64,000 bases of DNA from WTFY01 sp965203725 (GTDB lineage: Bacteria > Pseudomonadota > Gammaproteobacteria > UBA4575): contig CBDBDH010000001.1 in assembly GCA_965203725.1 (NCBI GenBank), forward strand, positions 806,001 to 870,000. The letters are read 5' to 3'. Positions within the stretch are counted from its first letter, which is position 1, and each line of letters begins with the position of its first letter. Below the pieces are notes generated by a model. That model was not told the DNA's origin. It saw nothing but the letters and a program-made list of their open reading frames with translations, and ran no database searches. Below, piece after piece: positions 53,211-62,370 of the stretch. The translations under genes were made by a program, and so were the position numbers.

Positions 53211-54578
53211 ATGAAACTGGAAATCGTCATCCTTGCGGCCGGACAAGGCACGCGCATGCACAGCGATTTGCCCAAGGTCTTGCACCCGCTCGCAGGCAAG
53301 CCTTTGCTGGGGCATGTGATCGGGTGTGCCCATGCCCTGTCACCGCACAATATCCATGTCGTCACCGGCTATGGCACGGATCAGGTCCGTGCCGCGGTCG
53401 GTGATGAGGGCATCTGCTGGCATCTGCAGGAGCGCCAGCAAGGCACCGGGCATGCAGTGCAGCAGGCCTTGCCCGGGATTGCCGATGAACATGTGGTCCT
53501 GGTCCTGTATGGCGATGTTCCCCTGCTGGAACCTGCCACCCTGCAGCGGCTGCTGCAGGAGCTGTCCCGTTGCGAGCTGGTGTTGCTGACGGCGGAATTC
53601 GAGGGCGTGGAGGGCCTGGGAAGGATCGTGCGCGATGCCGAAGGCCGGGTGCTGCGCATCGTCGAGCAGTGCGAGGCCGACCCGGACACCCTGGCCATTC
53701 GCGAGATGAACACCGGCGTGCTGGCCGCGCGTGCAGGACGGCTGAAGCAGTGGCTGGGGCAGGTCGGCAATGACAATACCCAAAAGGAATTCTACCTGAC
53801 CGACTGCATCGGGCTTGCTGCCGAAGGCGGGCACCCCGTCGAGGCCCTGCTCTGCGAGGACGCAGAGACCGCGCTCGGCGTCAATGACAAGGCCCAGCTG
53901 GCCAGGGCCGAGCGCGCCTGCCAGCGCAGGGCGGCGCAACGGTTGATGGACCAGGGCGTCACGCTCATGGATCCCGAGCGAATCGATGTCCGCGGCGAAC
54001 TGCAGGTCGGAAGGGATGTCGAGATCGATGTCAATGCCGTGTTCGAAGGCCAGAACCGCCTCGGCGACGGCGTGCGGGTCGGGGCCAACAGCGTGCTGGT
54101 CAACACCACCGTCGGTGCCGGTACCCGGATCCATGCCAGCAGCCATATTGAGGAAGCCGAAATCGGCAGCGAATGCAGCATTGGCCCGTTCGCCCGGATT
54201 CGCCCGCAGACCCGCTTGAGTGATCACGTGAAGGTGGGCAACTTCGTCGAGATCAAGAAATCCGGCATCGGTGCAAACAGCAAGGTCAACCATCTCAGCT
54301 ACCTCGGCGATGCCGAGCTCGGGGCCGGTGTCAATGTCGGGGCGGGGACCATCACCTGCAATTATGACGGAGCCCGCAAACACCGCACGGTCATCAACGA
54401 CCGCGTGTTCGTCGGTTCCGATACCCAGCTCGTCGCCCCGGTGGTCGTCGGTGAAGGGGCGACCATCGCGGCCGGCTCGACCATTACCAAGGATGTGCCC
54501 GCCGACGTCCTCGCGGTGGCCCGCAGCAAACAGGTGACCGTGCAGCACTGGAAGCGCCCCGGGAAGGACAAGAGCTAG
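53211..54578 (+). CDS. glmU: Bifunctional GlmU (N-acetylglucosamine-1-phosphate uridyltransferase / acetyltransferase)
   Basis: Makes UDP-GlcNAc for cell wall and LPS. The uridyltransferase loop is LAAGQGTRMHSDLPKVLHPL; the C-terminal left-handed beta-helix has hexapeptide repeats (IEIDVNAVFEGQ onward) and NYDGARKHRTVINDRVFVGS, with the catalytic His. 455 residues from ATG 53211. Followed by glmS after three bases. Confidence 0.97.
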   Translation: MKLEIVILAAGQGTRMHSDLPKVLHPLAGKPLLGHVIGCAHALSPHNIHVVTGYGTDQVRAAVGDEGICWHLQERQQGTGHAVQQALPGIADEHVVLVLYGDVPLLEPATLQRLLQELSRCELVLLTAEFEGVEGLGRIVRDAEGRVLRIVEQCEADPDTLAIREMNTGVLAARAGRLKQWLGQVGNDNTQKEFYLTDCIGLAAEGGHPVEALLCEDAETALGVNDKAQLARAERACQRRAAQRLMDQGVTLMDPERIDVRGELQVGRDVEIDVNAVFEGQNRLGDGVRVGANSVLVNTTVGAGTRIHASSHIEEAEIGSECSIGPFARIRPQTRLSDHVKVGNFVEIKKSGIGANSKVNHLSYLGDAELGAGVNVGAGTITCNYDGARKHRTVINDRVFVGSDTQLVAPVVVGEGATIAAGSTITKDVPADVLAVARSKQVTVQHWKRPGKDKS

Positions 54579-54581
54579 ATC

Positions 54582-56411
54582 ATGTGCGGAATCGTCGGCG
54601 GAATCGCGAACAGGAACATCTCACCGGTCCTGCTTGAGGGCCTGCGTCGCCTGGAATACCGGGGATACGACTCGGCCGGTATGGCCGTGCTGACCAACGG
54701 CTCGATCGAGCGGGTGCGGAGGCAGGGCAAGGTCAGCGAGCTGGACAAGGCCCTGGAAGAGTCCGCCCTCGACGGGCAACTCGGCATCGCGCACACCCGC
54801 TGGGCCACCCACGGCATGCCCGCCGAATACAATGCGCACCCGCACATCAGCAACGGCCGCATTGCCATCGTGCACAACGGCATCATCGAAAATTTCGAGC
54901 GGCTCAAGATGCAGCAGATCGACCAGGGCTTCAGTTTCGCCTCGGACACCGATACCGAGGTCATCGCCCACCAGATCGTGCTGTACCTGGGGCGCGGGCT
55001 GGACCTGTTGGCTGCGGTGAGGGCCACCGTGAAGGACCTGAAAGGGGCCTACGCACTGGGGGTGATCGACAACACCGATCCCAAGCGCCTGATCGCCGCA
55101 CGTAACGGCAGTCCACTGGTGGTGGGGGTTGGTGAGCAGGAGAACTTCATTGCCTCGGACGTGCATGCCCTGCTGAAAGAGACGCAGGAGTTCGTTTTCT
55201 TGGAGGATGGTGACATCGTGGACATCACACGTGCACAGATCCGGGTGTTCAACGAAGATGGTGATGCGGTGAAGCGCAAATCCAAACGGAGTTCCCTGAC
55301 CGCAGACGGCGTCGAGAAGGACGGTTATCCGCACTACATGCTCAAGGAAATCTATGAACAGCCGCAGGCCATTGCCGATACGCTGGAAGGGCGGCTGATC
55401 AACGGGCGGGTGGCCGAACAGATTTTGGGAGCGCGTGCCGACCAGATCCTTGAGCGCACCCGGGCCGTGCAGATCATCGCCTGCGGCAGCAGCTACCATG
55501 CCGGAATGATCGCGAAATTCTGGTTCGAGGAGTTGGCAGGGATTCCCTGCTTCATTGACGTCGCCAGCGAGTTTCGCTACCGCAAGCACGTGGTCCAGCC
55601 CGGCACCCTGTTCGTGACGATTTCCCAGTCCGGCGAAACCGCCGACACCCTGGCCGCACAGCGCCAGGCCCGCCAGGAGGCCTATGCCGGCTCACTGACC
55701 ATCTGCAATGTTCCGGAGAGCTCCCTGGTGCGCGAGTCAGACCTGGTGCTGATGACGCATGCCGGGCCGGAAGTCGGCGTGGCCTCCACCAAGGCCTTCA
55801 CCACCCAGCTGGTCGCCTTGCTGATGCTGGTGATCAGCGTCGGGCGACACCACGGCATGCAGGACGAGACGGGCAAGCTCCTCGTCGAGCAGCTGGCCAA
55901 CTTGCCGGCGCGGATCAACCGGGTGCTGGAGCTGGATGGCGAGATCGAGGCACTCTCGCGCCAGTACGGGGACAAGCAGCATGCCCTGTTTCTGGGCCGG
56001 GGCATCCATTATCCCATTGCCAAGGAAGGAGCTTTGAAGCTCAAGGAAGTTTCCTATATCCATGCCGAGGCGTACCCTGCCGGCGAACTCAAGCATGGCC
56101 CCATCGCGCTGGTGGATGACAAGGTTCCGGTCATCGCCGTGGCACCGAACGATGTTCTGCTGGAGAAACTGAAGTCCAACCTGGAAGAAGTGCGCGCGCG
56201 CGGTGGCGTGCTACACGTGTTTGCCGATGTCAATTCGGGGCTCGAATCCGGGGCCGAGACGATCGGCATCGAAGTGGATGCCCCGGACAATGCGGTAGCC
56301 CCCATCATCTTTACCATTCCCCTGCAACTTCTCGCCTACCACGTGGCGGTCCTGAAGGGCACGGACGTCGACCAGCCACGCAATCTGGCCAAGTCGGTGA
56401 CCGTGGAATAG
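54582..56411 (+). CDS. glmS: Glutamine-fructose-6-phosphate aminotransferase
   Basis: 609 residues. The glutaminase nucleophile is Cys2 (MCGIVGG); HTRWATHG and HNGIIENF follow. The isomerase domains show ISQSGETADTLAA and the final KSVTVE. With GlmU it forms the amino-sugar unit next to the ATP synthase operon, as in many Gammaproteobacteria. Confidence 0.98.
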   Translation: MCGIVGGIANRNISPVLLEGLRRLEYRGYDSAGMAVLTNGSIERVRRQGKVSELDKALEESALDGQLGIAHTRWATHGMPAEYNAHPHISNGRIAIVHNGIIENFERLKMQQIDQGFSFASDTDTEVIAHQIVLYLGRGLDLLAAVRATVKDLKGAYALGVIDNTDPKRLIAARNGSPLVVGVGEQENFIASDVHALLKETQEFVFLEDGDIVDITRAQIRVFNEDGDAVKRKSKRSSLTADGVEKDGYPHYMLKEIYEQPQAIADTLEGRLINGRVAEQILGARADQILERTRAVQIIACGSSYHAGMIAKFWFEELAGIPCFIDVASEFRYRKHVVQPGTLFVTISQSGETADTLAAQRQARQEAYAGSLTICNVPESSLVRESDLVLMTHAGPEVGVASTKAFTTQLVALLMLVISVGRHHGMQDETGKLLVEQLANLPARINRVLELDGEIEALSRQYGDKQHALFLGRGIHYPIAKEGALKLKEVSYIHAEAYPAGELKHGPIALVDDKVPVIAVAPNDVLLEKLKSNLEEVRARGGVLHVFADVNSGLESGAETIGIEVDAPDNAVAPIIFTIPLQLLAYHVAVLKGTDVDQPRNLAKSVTVE

Positions 56412-56534
56412 CGAACAGGCCCCACCCGGCATGCCCGGGCCGCGACACCCTGCCCGGTACGGGGCCGGGCTGGAGATTGTCGCCGGATCCTGATATAAAT
56501 CTGATTGTTTTCCGATCAATGATTGATTTTACAA

Positions 56535-57434
56535 ATGATCAATTTGCCTACCGTCAAACAGCTGCGCTACCTGGTGACCCTGGAAAAATACCTGCATTTC
56601 GGCAAGGCCGCCGAGGCCTGTTTTGTCACCCAGTCCGCCTTCAGCGTGGCCATCAAGGAGCTTGAAAATCAGCTGAACGTTTCCCTGGTAGACCGTACCA
56701 GCCGCAGCGTGACCTTCACCTCGGTAGGAAAGCTGGTCGCCGAGCAGGCCCGCCATGCCCTGTTTGACCTGGAGGGCATCGTCGATATCGCCAGGTCCGT
56801 GCAGCAACCCCTGACCGGACCCCTGAAAATGGGAGTGATTCCGACCATCGCTCCGTTCCTGCTGCCGAAGATCCTGCCGGAGATTCGCAAACGCTTCCCG
56901 AAGCTGGAGCTGTATCTCAAGGAAGAACAGACCAAGAAAATCCATGCCCTGCTGCTGGAAGGGGAACTCGATATCCTCTTGCTGGCCCTGCCGGTCGAGT
57001 TGACGAACACGGATACGATGTCTCTGTTCACGGATGCGTTCAAGCTGGCGTACAAGCAGGGTACGCGGCTGATTGATCCCAAGGACTTCACGCCCAACAA
57101 GCTGAACCAGGGCGTGATCCTGCTGCTGGAGGATGGACACTGCCTGCGCGAGCACGCATTGAGCGCCTGCAACCTGAGCCGGCTGGAGGAAACCAACAAA
57201 TTCTCGGCCAGCGGCCTGTACAGCCTGGTGCAGATGGTGAACAGCGACCTGGGCGTGACCTTCATCCCGCAAATGGCGATCGACGGTGGCCTGCTGGAAA
57301 GCACCCAGGTGGTCACGCAGGAGCTGAAGGATCATTCGTATCGTGAAATTGGCCTAGCCTGGAGAAAATCCAGTGTTCGCAAGCAGGAATTCGGCATGCT
57401 GGCCGATGTCATCCTGGAGAGCGTGAAGCGCTAG
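56535..57434 (+). CDS. oxyR: LysR-family peroxide sensor OxyR
   Basis: 299 residues: an N-terminal LysR winged helix (LPTVKQLRYLVTLEKYLHFG) and an effector domain with two cysteines nine residues apart, C203 and C212, in LEDGHCLREHALSACNL. This is the peroxide-reactive disulphide pair of OxyR (C199/C208 in E. coli). ATG 56535 gives the family start; a TTG four codons upstream is possible. ATCAAT-G-ATTGAT at 56515-56527 may be part of an operator. Confidence 0.92.
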   Translation: MINLPTVKQLRYLVTLEKYLHFGKAAEACFVTQSAFSVAIKELENQLNVSLVDRTSRSVTFTSVGKLVAEQARHALFDLEGIVDIARSVQQPLTGPLKMGVIPTIAPFLLPKILPEIRKRFPKLELYLKEEQTKKIHALLLEGELDILLLALPVELTNTDTMSLFTDAFKLAYKQGTRLIDPKDFTPNKLNQGVILLLEDGHCLREHALSACNLSRLEETNKFSASGLYSLVQMVNSDLGVTFIPQMAIDGGLLESTQVVTQELKDHSYREIGLAWRKSSVRKQEFGMLADVILESVKR

Positions 57435-57857
57435 GACCCGGGGTCATGAACCTGTGGTGCCTGCACGCGTACACAGGCGGCAGGTGAGGTGTGATGGTAT
57501 GCTGGATGGCGGCAAAGCGCCAAGCGGGGATCCTGGCGCTTCGTCTGCTTCGGCCTTTGGCCGTCTCGTGCGTTCCCTGCAAAGCGGCGATTGGATCGCG
57601 CGCCCGCCTTCCATCGTCGGCGCCGGGCCTTGTCAGGCATCGACAGCCTGCGGGACTGGCCTGCAAGGGGGGTGTGCGGGCGCAGTCCCCCCGCACTCGT
57701 GCGGGTCGGCTGCCGCTTCCTTTCCCTGGGTGACAGTACAGAGTTCCTTTCTTGAGGCCATGATGAAACAGAACCTCCGGTAAGTGAAATTGATTATTTA
57801 GCTTACAACGATTGATTTTTTCTAAGGCCGGATCGGCTGCCGCACCGGGACTCGCCG
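57435..57857. other. Gene-free convergent region with a GC hairpin
   Basis: Between oxyR and the vWA operon, both ending here, I see only short overlapping frames rich in Arg/Ser/Pro that look non-coding. A hairpin CCCGCAC-TC-GTGCGGG lies at 57690-57705 without a T run. A short AT-rich stretch follows at about 57785-57825. No tRNA or other RNA gene was recognised. Confidence 0.5.
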
Positions 57858-58865
57858 CTAGGGGGTAAAGTCGGCCAGTCCGATGAAGGTACCCTCGTTT
57901 TGTTCGCACAGGGCGCGCATCAGGGTGGCAAAGCGCACGCCGGTTACCTGCTCGTCCTCAAGCCGGGCGAACTGGATCGGAAAACCGACGGCATGAATGC
58001 GCACGCGGCGCCGGCCTTGCAGGTCCTTGCGGTTGATCGCATCCACCTCGCGAAGCACGGACTGGATGGAGGCTCCGGTGAATTCGTCGCCGAACACGTA
58101 CAGGCTGATTTTCTTGTCGTTCGCATGAAACGTGCGGATGGCTTCCGTGATGCCCTCGACCGGGCTGCTGTTGCTGAACGGCTGCCAGGTGCGCAGGCGC
58201 TCCAGCACCGCCCTGCGCCGTGCCGGGGTGTCCGGGATCCAGCGACCGGCGTACTGGCGAAACATGTACTCGCCCATGTCGTTCATGACCTGCAGGCCCT
58301 TGACCGTCGGGTAGGCATCCAGTACCTCGGTGAGCTTTTGTTCCGCCAGCTCCCAGCCATAGGTGAGCATGCTGCCCGAGGTGTCGATGATGAAAATGAT
58401 GTACTCGCTGTCCACCGGAATGCCGGCAATCGTCGAATCCTGCCGTGGCCGGTCCAGGGGTTCGCGGGCCTGCAGGCGGCGCATCTCTTCACTCAGCGTC
58501 TGGCGGGCACGGGCCAGCTGGCCCTCGATCGTGTTCTGTACGGCCGCTTCGCCGCGCGCGGCCGAAAACCGGTCCTGCACGAGCGACAGCTCATCCTGCA
58601 GGCGTGCAATGTTTTCGATCTCCCGGGCGGCCTGGTGCTTTTGTCTGACCAGTTCGCGGTTCAGCGCGTGGCTTTGTCCATGCAGTTCGGACAGCTGCAC
58701 CTGCAGGTCTGCGGCCTGTCGGCCGAGATCTTCGCGGTCTTGCTCGAAGATCACCGGTTCGGCCGTTTTCGAAAGCACCAGCAGCAGGATCAGTGCACCA
58801 AAACCGCAGCACACGCAGTCCAGGAAGGACAGGCTGAAGATCTCGATGCCGCGGCGTGGCTTCAT
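57858..58865 (-). CDS. vWA-domain protein with TolR/ExbD-like N-terminal anchor (second vWA)
   Basis: 335 residues. A short basic start is followed by a membrane segment FSLSFLDCVCCGFGALILLL with Asp16 at its head, then a coiled coil (about 45-135) and a von Willebrand A domain. The MIDAS metal site is D161-T-S-G-S; LYVFGDEFTG carries another acidic residue. The Asp-before-helix arrangement resembles TolR/ExbD, where it carries the proton. Last gene of the operon, three bases after its vWA paralogue. Function unknown. Confidence 0.8.
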   Translation of the reverse strand: MKPRRGIEIFSLSFLDCVCCGFGALILLLVLSKTAEPVIFEQDREDLGRQAADLQVQLSELHGQSHALNRELVRQKHQAAREIENIARLQDELSLVQDRFSAARGEAAVQNTIEGQLARARQTLSEEMRRLQAREPLDRPRQDSTIAGIPVDSEYIIFIIDTSGSMLTYGWELAEQKLTEVLDAYPTVKGLQVMNDMGEYMFRQYAGRWIPDTPARRRAVLERLRTWQPFSNSSPVEGITEAIRTFHANDKKISLYVFGDEFTGASIQSVLREVDAINRKDLQGRRRVRIHAVGFPIQFARLEDEQVTGVRFATLMRALCEQNEGTFIGLADFTP

Positions 58866-58868
58866 GCT

Positions 58869-59960
58869 TCAGGGCCAGTCTCGTGAGGGGCTGAAAAAAG
58901 CCCCCCGGGTGTGGCTCGCCAGCTTCCAGTATTCACTGGATGCCTGCGGGTCGCCTTCCATGTGGAACAGGATGGTGTTGACGGGAATCCCGTCTGGCAG
59001 GATCTCCAGGGAGGCATCGAACAGCTTCTTGCGCGCCTGCGCGGATACCTTGGAGCGCCAGGATTTCGTTCGACCCTGTGTGGGCAGACCGTCCGTCAGC
59101 AGGTAGATCGTATCCGGGGGCGGGTCCATCTGCGCGACCCCTTCAAAGGCGCGGTACAGGTTGGTGCCCCCGCCCGGTGCCCGCGCGTAAAGACCTGCCA
59201 CCGCACGGTCCAGGTGCGACGGGTTGCCCGCATCCAGCCAAACCGTACCCGGTTCCCGGTAGAGCGGTTCGCTGGTTTCATTGAAGGCATGAATCTGGAA
59301 CTGGCTGGTGGGCGGCATGCGCGTGCTGATCCAGTCGACCGTTTGCAGCACCTGCTGCCACTTGGCAGCGCGCACCCGTTCATCCGGAGCCAGGTTGCGA
59401 AAGCGCAGTACATTGATGATCCGGTCGGCCAGCATGCTGGCTGAGCTGTCCACCAGGATCAGGATGCGTTCACCGCCCATCTTCAGGCCGGTCAGGTACT
59501 GGCGCTGTCCGTGACCGTCGAATGCGCGCAAGTGCCTTCCCGGATCCCCGTCCTGCAAGGCCCCCGCCTCAAGCTGCCGGTACGCTTGCTCCAGGGATTT
59601 CAGTTCCGCCTTGAGCGCATCGACGGCTTGCAGCCGTGCACGTGTCTCCTGTCGCTGTCGGGAAAGCTGCGAGCTGTGCAGGGTGATGTCCTGGAGGATG
59701 CTTGCCGCACGCCCCTGGGCCTGGCGTTGGCGCGCCTGGAACCCCTGCAGCGAGTTCTGCAACTGCGCCAGCGACTGCTCCGCCCCGGCAACCTGTGCCT
59801 GCAGGTCCTGCACGTCCTCCTGCGTGCTGGCGCTGGCCGTGTTGCGACGCGCCTGCGTATCGGCATTGATGATCATGAAAAACAGGATGACCGCCCCGAA
59901 GCCGCAGAACATCACGTCCAGGAAGGACAGGCTGAACACGTTAATCGTGCGACGCTTCAT
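58869..59960 (-). CDS. vWA-domain protein with TolR/ExbD-like N-terminal anchor (first vWA)
   Basis: 363 residues with the same layout as the next gene: membrane segment FSLSFLDVMFCGFGAVILFF (Asp15), a Gln/Arg-rich coiled coil (about 48-135), and a vWA domain with MIDAS D171-S-S-A-S and IYLLTDGLPTQG. The MIDAS differs from the paralogue (DSSAS against DTSGS), so both probably bind metal but may be specialised. The shared FSLSFLDxxxCGFGAxIL suggests a heterodimer. It overlaps the actin-like gene by 20 bases. Confidence 0.8.
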   Translation of the reverse strand: MKRRTINVFSLSFLDVMFCGFGAVILFFMIINADTQARRNTASASTQEDVQDLQAQVAGAEQSLAQLQNSLQGFQARQRQAQGRAASILQDITLHSSQLSRQRQETRARLQAVDALKAELKSLEQAYRQLEAGALQDGDPGRHLRAFDGHGQRQYLTGLKMGGERILILVDSSASMLADRIINVLRFRNLAPDERVRAAKWQQVLQTVDWISTRMPPTSQFQIHAFNETSEPLYREPGTVWLDAGNPSHLDRAVAGLYARAPGGGTNLYRAFEGVAQMDPPPDTIYLLTDGLPTQGRTKSWRSKVSAQARKKLFDASLEILPDGIPVNTILFHMEGDPQASSEYWKLASHTRGAFFSPSRDWP

Positions 59961-61329
59961 GCTCCTGGACCTGGATGAAGTGAACGGTACCGCGGTAGCC
60001 GTCCATGCGCAGGCGGTCTCCGGACTGGATGGGCTGGGGTTCGCTCACAAGCCGGTCATTGAGACGGACCTTGTAATCCCCCAGGTGGCGCAGCTCGATG
60101 CGCATGCCCTTTTTCTGGATTCGGCAAATGCCGCGGTCATTGCAGACCGGATCGAGCGCCAGGCGAATCTCGTGGCGGTCCCTGGTCAGGCGCAACTCCT
60201 GTTTTGGACCCAGCGGCCAGGCGCGGTTGCCGATCAGCAGATGGGAGGGGCAGTTGCGCAGGCTGGCCAGCAGCCCGGGATTGGTCTCCAGCAACAGGGG
60301 GCGGGTGGACTTGTCCCAGGTCAGCGTGGTCGTGTAATGAACGGTCGCATCGGCGCGGCTGATCTGGTCGCGACAGCCCAGGGCCTGGCGGGCAATGCGG
60401 GTCGGGTCCGTGCCCAGCATGGCACACCCCGGCAGGTCCTTCAGGAATTCGTTCAGGCCGAACACCTGGTTGCAGGTCGGGGAGCACACCAGGCTGACCT
60501 TGTGGTCGGGGAGCAGCTCACTCAGCGAGATCGCCAGCTCCTCGAAGGCCGCCCGGTTGATCTCAAGAACGCCCTCTCGGTGCAGCTGTATGCGGTGGCC
60601 CTGTCCATCCGAGTACAGCTCGCAGCCGACGGACTCGATCGATTGCAGGGTCGCCAGCCAGTGCGGAAGTTTTTCATACAGCCGTTGTTCGTCTTCACCC
60701 TTTTGCAGGGGATCAAAGCGCGTTTCCCGGACAAAGGCCGCAGCGATCCACTTCGCTTGCGCCTGGATGAGGGACTGCAGGCCGTGTGCGACGACCCTGG
60801 CCGGACGGCTGGCAGACACCTGCTTGCGGTCCTGCGAGACCAGGGTGAGTATGGTGCACTGCTGCAGTACGGCCAGCCACACCAGCCTGGTGTTCGGAAC
60901 GGGGCCGGGGACCGCGAGCACCGCCTTGTTGACGATGCCCACCACCGGGATGCCGAGTTTTTCACAGATGCCGAGCACCAGCCCCAGTTCCTGTTTGCGC
61001 AGTGCGCCGGAGACCGCGAGGATGGCGTCGTGGTCCTGGCGGTCCAGCAGGCTCCAGGCAAACTGCATGTGCCTGAATGCGATCTCGGCATGGCTGACGA
61101 CATGCCGGGTCGTGCTTTGTCCTGCCAGGTCCGCCCAGAACCCCGTGCTGATTTCCTGCGGTCGCAGGTGCATCTGCTGCTCGGCCTGCTTGCCGGCCAG
61201 GATGGAGGTCTCGGTTTCCACCAGGGCACAGGACGGGCAGTTGGCGAGGATGCGCTTTCCGTCGCTGATCAGGATGCCGCTGTCGTATAAATCGATGACT
61301 ACCGTGGCCACGTGGGCGGTTCTCCTCAC
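59941..61329 (-). CDS. Actin/Hsp70-fold ATPase-like protein with FHA-like C-terminus
   Basis: 462 residues. The N-terminus ATVVIDLYDSGILISDG fits the first phosphate loop of the actin/Hsp70 fold; AVSGALRKQELGLVLGICEK then LGIPVVGIVNKAVLAV matches the Hsp70 segment around the second nucleotide loop. The last 70 residues (YKVRLNDRLVSEPQPIQSGD then RLRMDG) look like a forkhead-associated domain. It probably assembles or regulates the complex in the cytoplasm. The GTG at 61329 overlaps the TolQ-like stop in a GTGA, showing translational coupling. Confidence 0.65.
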   Translation of the reverse strand: MRRTAHVATVVIDLYDSGILISDGKRILANCPSCALVETETSILAGKQAEQQMHLRPQEISTGFWADLAGQSTTRHVVSHAEIAFRHMQFAWSLLDRQDHDAILAVSGALRKQELGLVLGICEKLGIPVVGIVNKAVLAVPGPVPNTRLVWLAVLQQCTILTLVSQDRKQVSASRPARVVAHGLQSLIQAQAKWIAAAFVRETRFDPLQKGEDEQRLYEKLPHWLATLQSIESVGCELYSDGQGHRIQLHREGVLEINRAAFEELAISLSELLPDHKVSLVCSPTCNQVFGLNEFLKDLPGCAMLGTDPTRIARQALGCRDQISRADATVHYTTTLTWDKSTRPLLLETNPGLLASLRNCPSHLLIGNRAWPLGPKQELRLTRDRHEIRLALDPVCNDRGICRIQKKGMRIELRHLGDYKVRLNDRLVSEPQPIQSGDRLRMDGYRGTVHFIQVQEHEASHD

Positions 61330-62125
61330 TCGGCCTGCAGGTGGCGGATCAGGTTGCGGTTGCAGTAGGTCTCGGTATCCAGGATCAGCCGCTCCTGCAA
61401 AAGCTGCAACTGATACACGATGAACATCAGCACAATGCTAATGCACAGGGCAATCAGGGTGGAGTTGAACGCACCCCCAGGCTCTCCGTAACCCCGGCGA
61501 TGTTACCCTCTACGGCCTTGTGCGCCTGGCCGAGCGCATCTCCGATGCCGCGCACCGTTCCTAGGAACCCGATCGAGGGAATCGCCCAGGTGATGTAGCG
61601 GATAATGGACAGTTCGGAGTCGAGGCGCTCGGACTCGGATTCACACACACCGCGGGTGGCCGAGGAAACGTCCTGGATGTTGCGGGTGGAGGTGAAGCGA
61701 TGCAGGGCGACCTGCAGGGCACGCGGCAGCAGGTAGTCCTGCTGTTCTTCGGGCAGGGACTGGATCTGGCGGGCGAGCTTTTGCATGTCCTGAGGCAGGA
61801 AGCGGATCCCCTCCCTGGCGTGCAGCAGGTCCATGTCGAGCATGCCGCGCTCGCGCAACAGGTGGCTGGCCTTGTAACTCATGATCACCAGGGCCCACAG
61901 CATCAGGATGAAACAGGTCTCCTGTTCGTAGTCGCGCACCAGCACGTACACCGAGCGCTTCGGCACGTAGTCCCTGTCGAGATTGATCTGCATCGCCTGC
62001 TGCTCGAGTTCGGCTTCTGCGGTCGGTCGAACGATGGTCACGTAGATCGCATGCACGACGATCGTGATCACCAGCAGGCTGAACATCTGGTAGGTGAGTT
62101 CGGTGGAAAACGGTTTTTTCATCAT
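61326..62125 (-). pseudogene. TolQ/ExbB/MotA-family proton channel, single-base frameshift
   Basis: Membrane segments: about 14-34 (FSLLVITIVVHAIYVTIV), 76-90 (CFILMLWALVIMSY), then IPSIGFLGTVRGI, the family's second helix with LGTVxGI. The reading frame breaks after Val-Thr-Glu-Ser-Leu-Gly at a five-base run of G (plus-strand C at 61474-61478). One base shifted, it continues AFNSTLIALCISIVLMFIVY and ends IRHLQAE at 61326, the stop that overlaps the next gene. Joined, the protein is about 266 residues and complete. Sequencing error, programmed -1 slippage or recent inactivation are all possible. Confidence 0.75.
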
Positions 62126-62127
62126 GC

Positions 62128-62364
62128 TCAGATGTCCGTCGGAAAACTCACGGGCCTGTCGGCGGAGACTTCTTCGCTTGGCACGAATTCCTCCAGGGGC
62201 GGGGCACGCCGTGTGTGCCTGTCCACGGCGGTGCCCGAAACAGCATCTTCGCCCCGATGGGTCGCAGTCGCTGCAGCCTCCTCCTGCACCTCTTCGGCAG
62301 ACTCGGGTGCGCCGGCCAGCCCGGGAGCCAGCAGGCCCAGCACCAGTGCTGCGCAAAGTCTCAT
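62128..62364 (-). CDS. Small secreted protein of unknown function
   Basis: 78 residues with a signal peptide (MRLCAALVLGLLAPGLAG), an acidic low-complexity middle, and a conserved-looking tail EEFVPSEEVSADRPVSFPTD ending in Ile. I do not recognise a family. It lies two bases before the TolQ-like ATG and six bases after the previous stop, so it is part of the operon. The tail may dock on another periplasmic component. Confidence 0.65.
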   Translation of the reverse strand: MRLCAALVLGLLAPGLAGAPESAEEVQEEAAATATHRGEDAVSGTAVDRHTRRAPPLEEFVPSEEVSADRPVSFPTDI

Positions 62365-62370
62365 GTCCCG

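Noticed and set aside
54230..54250. TGATCACGTGAAGG in glmU as a third parS site
   Set aside because: Only the central CACGTGAA matches; the left half lacks the TGTTT arm.
57454..57783. Short plus-strand frames after oxyR
   Set aside because: Overlapping frames of similar length, no ribosome-binding site and shadow-like composition; the region is better called non-coding.
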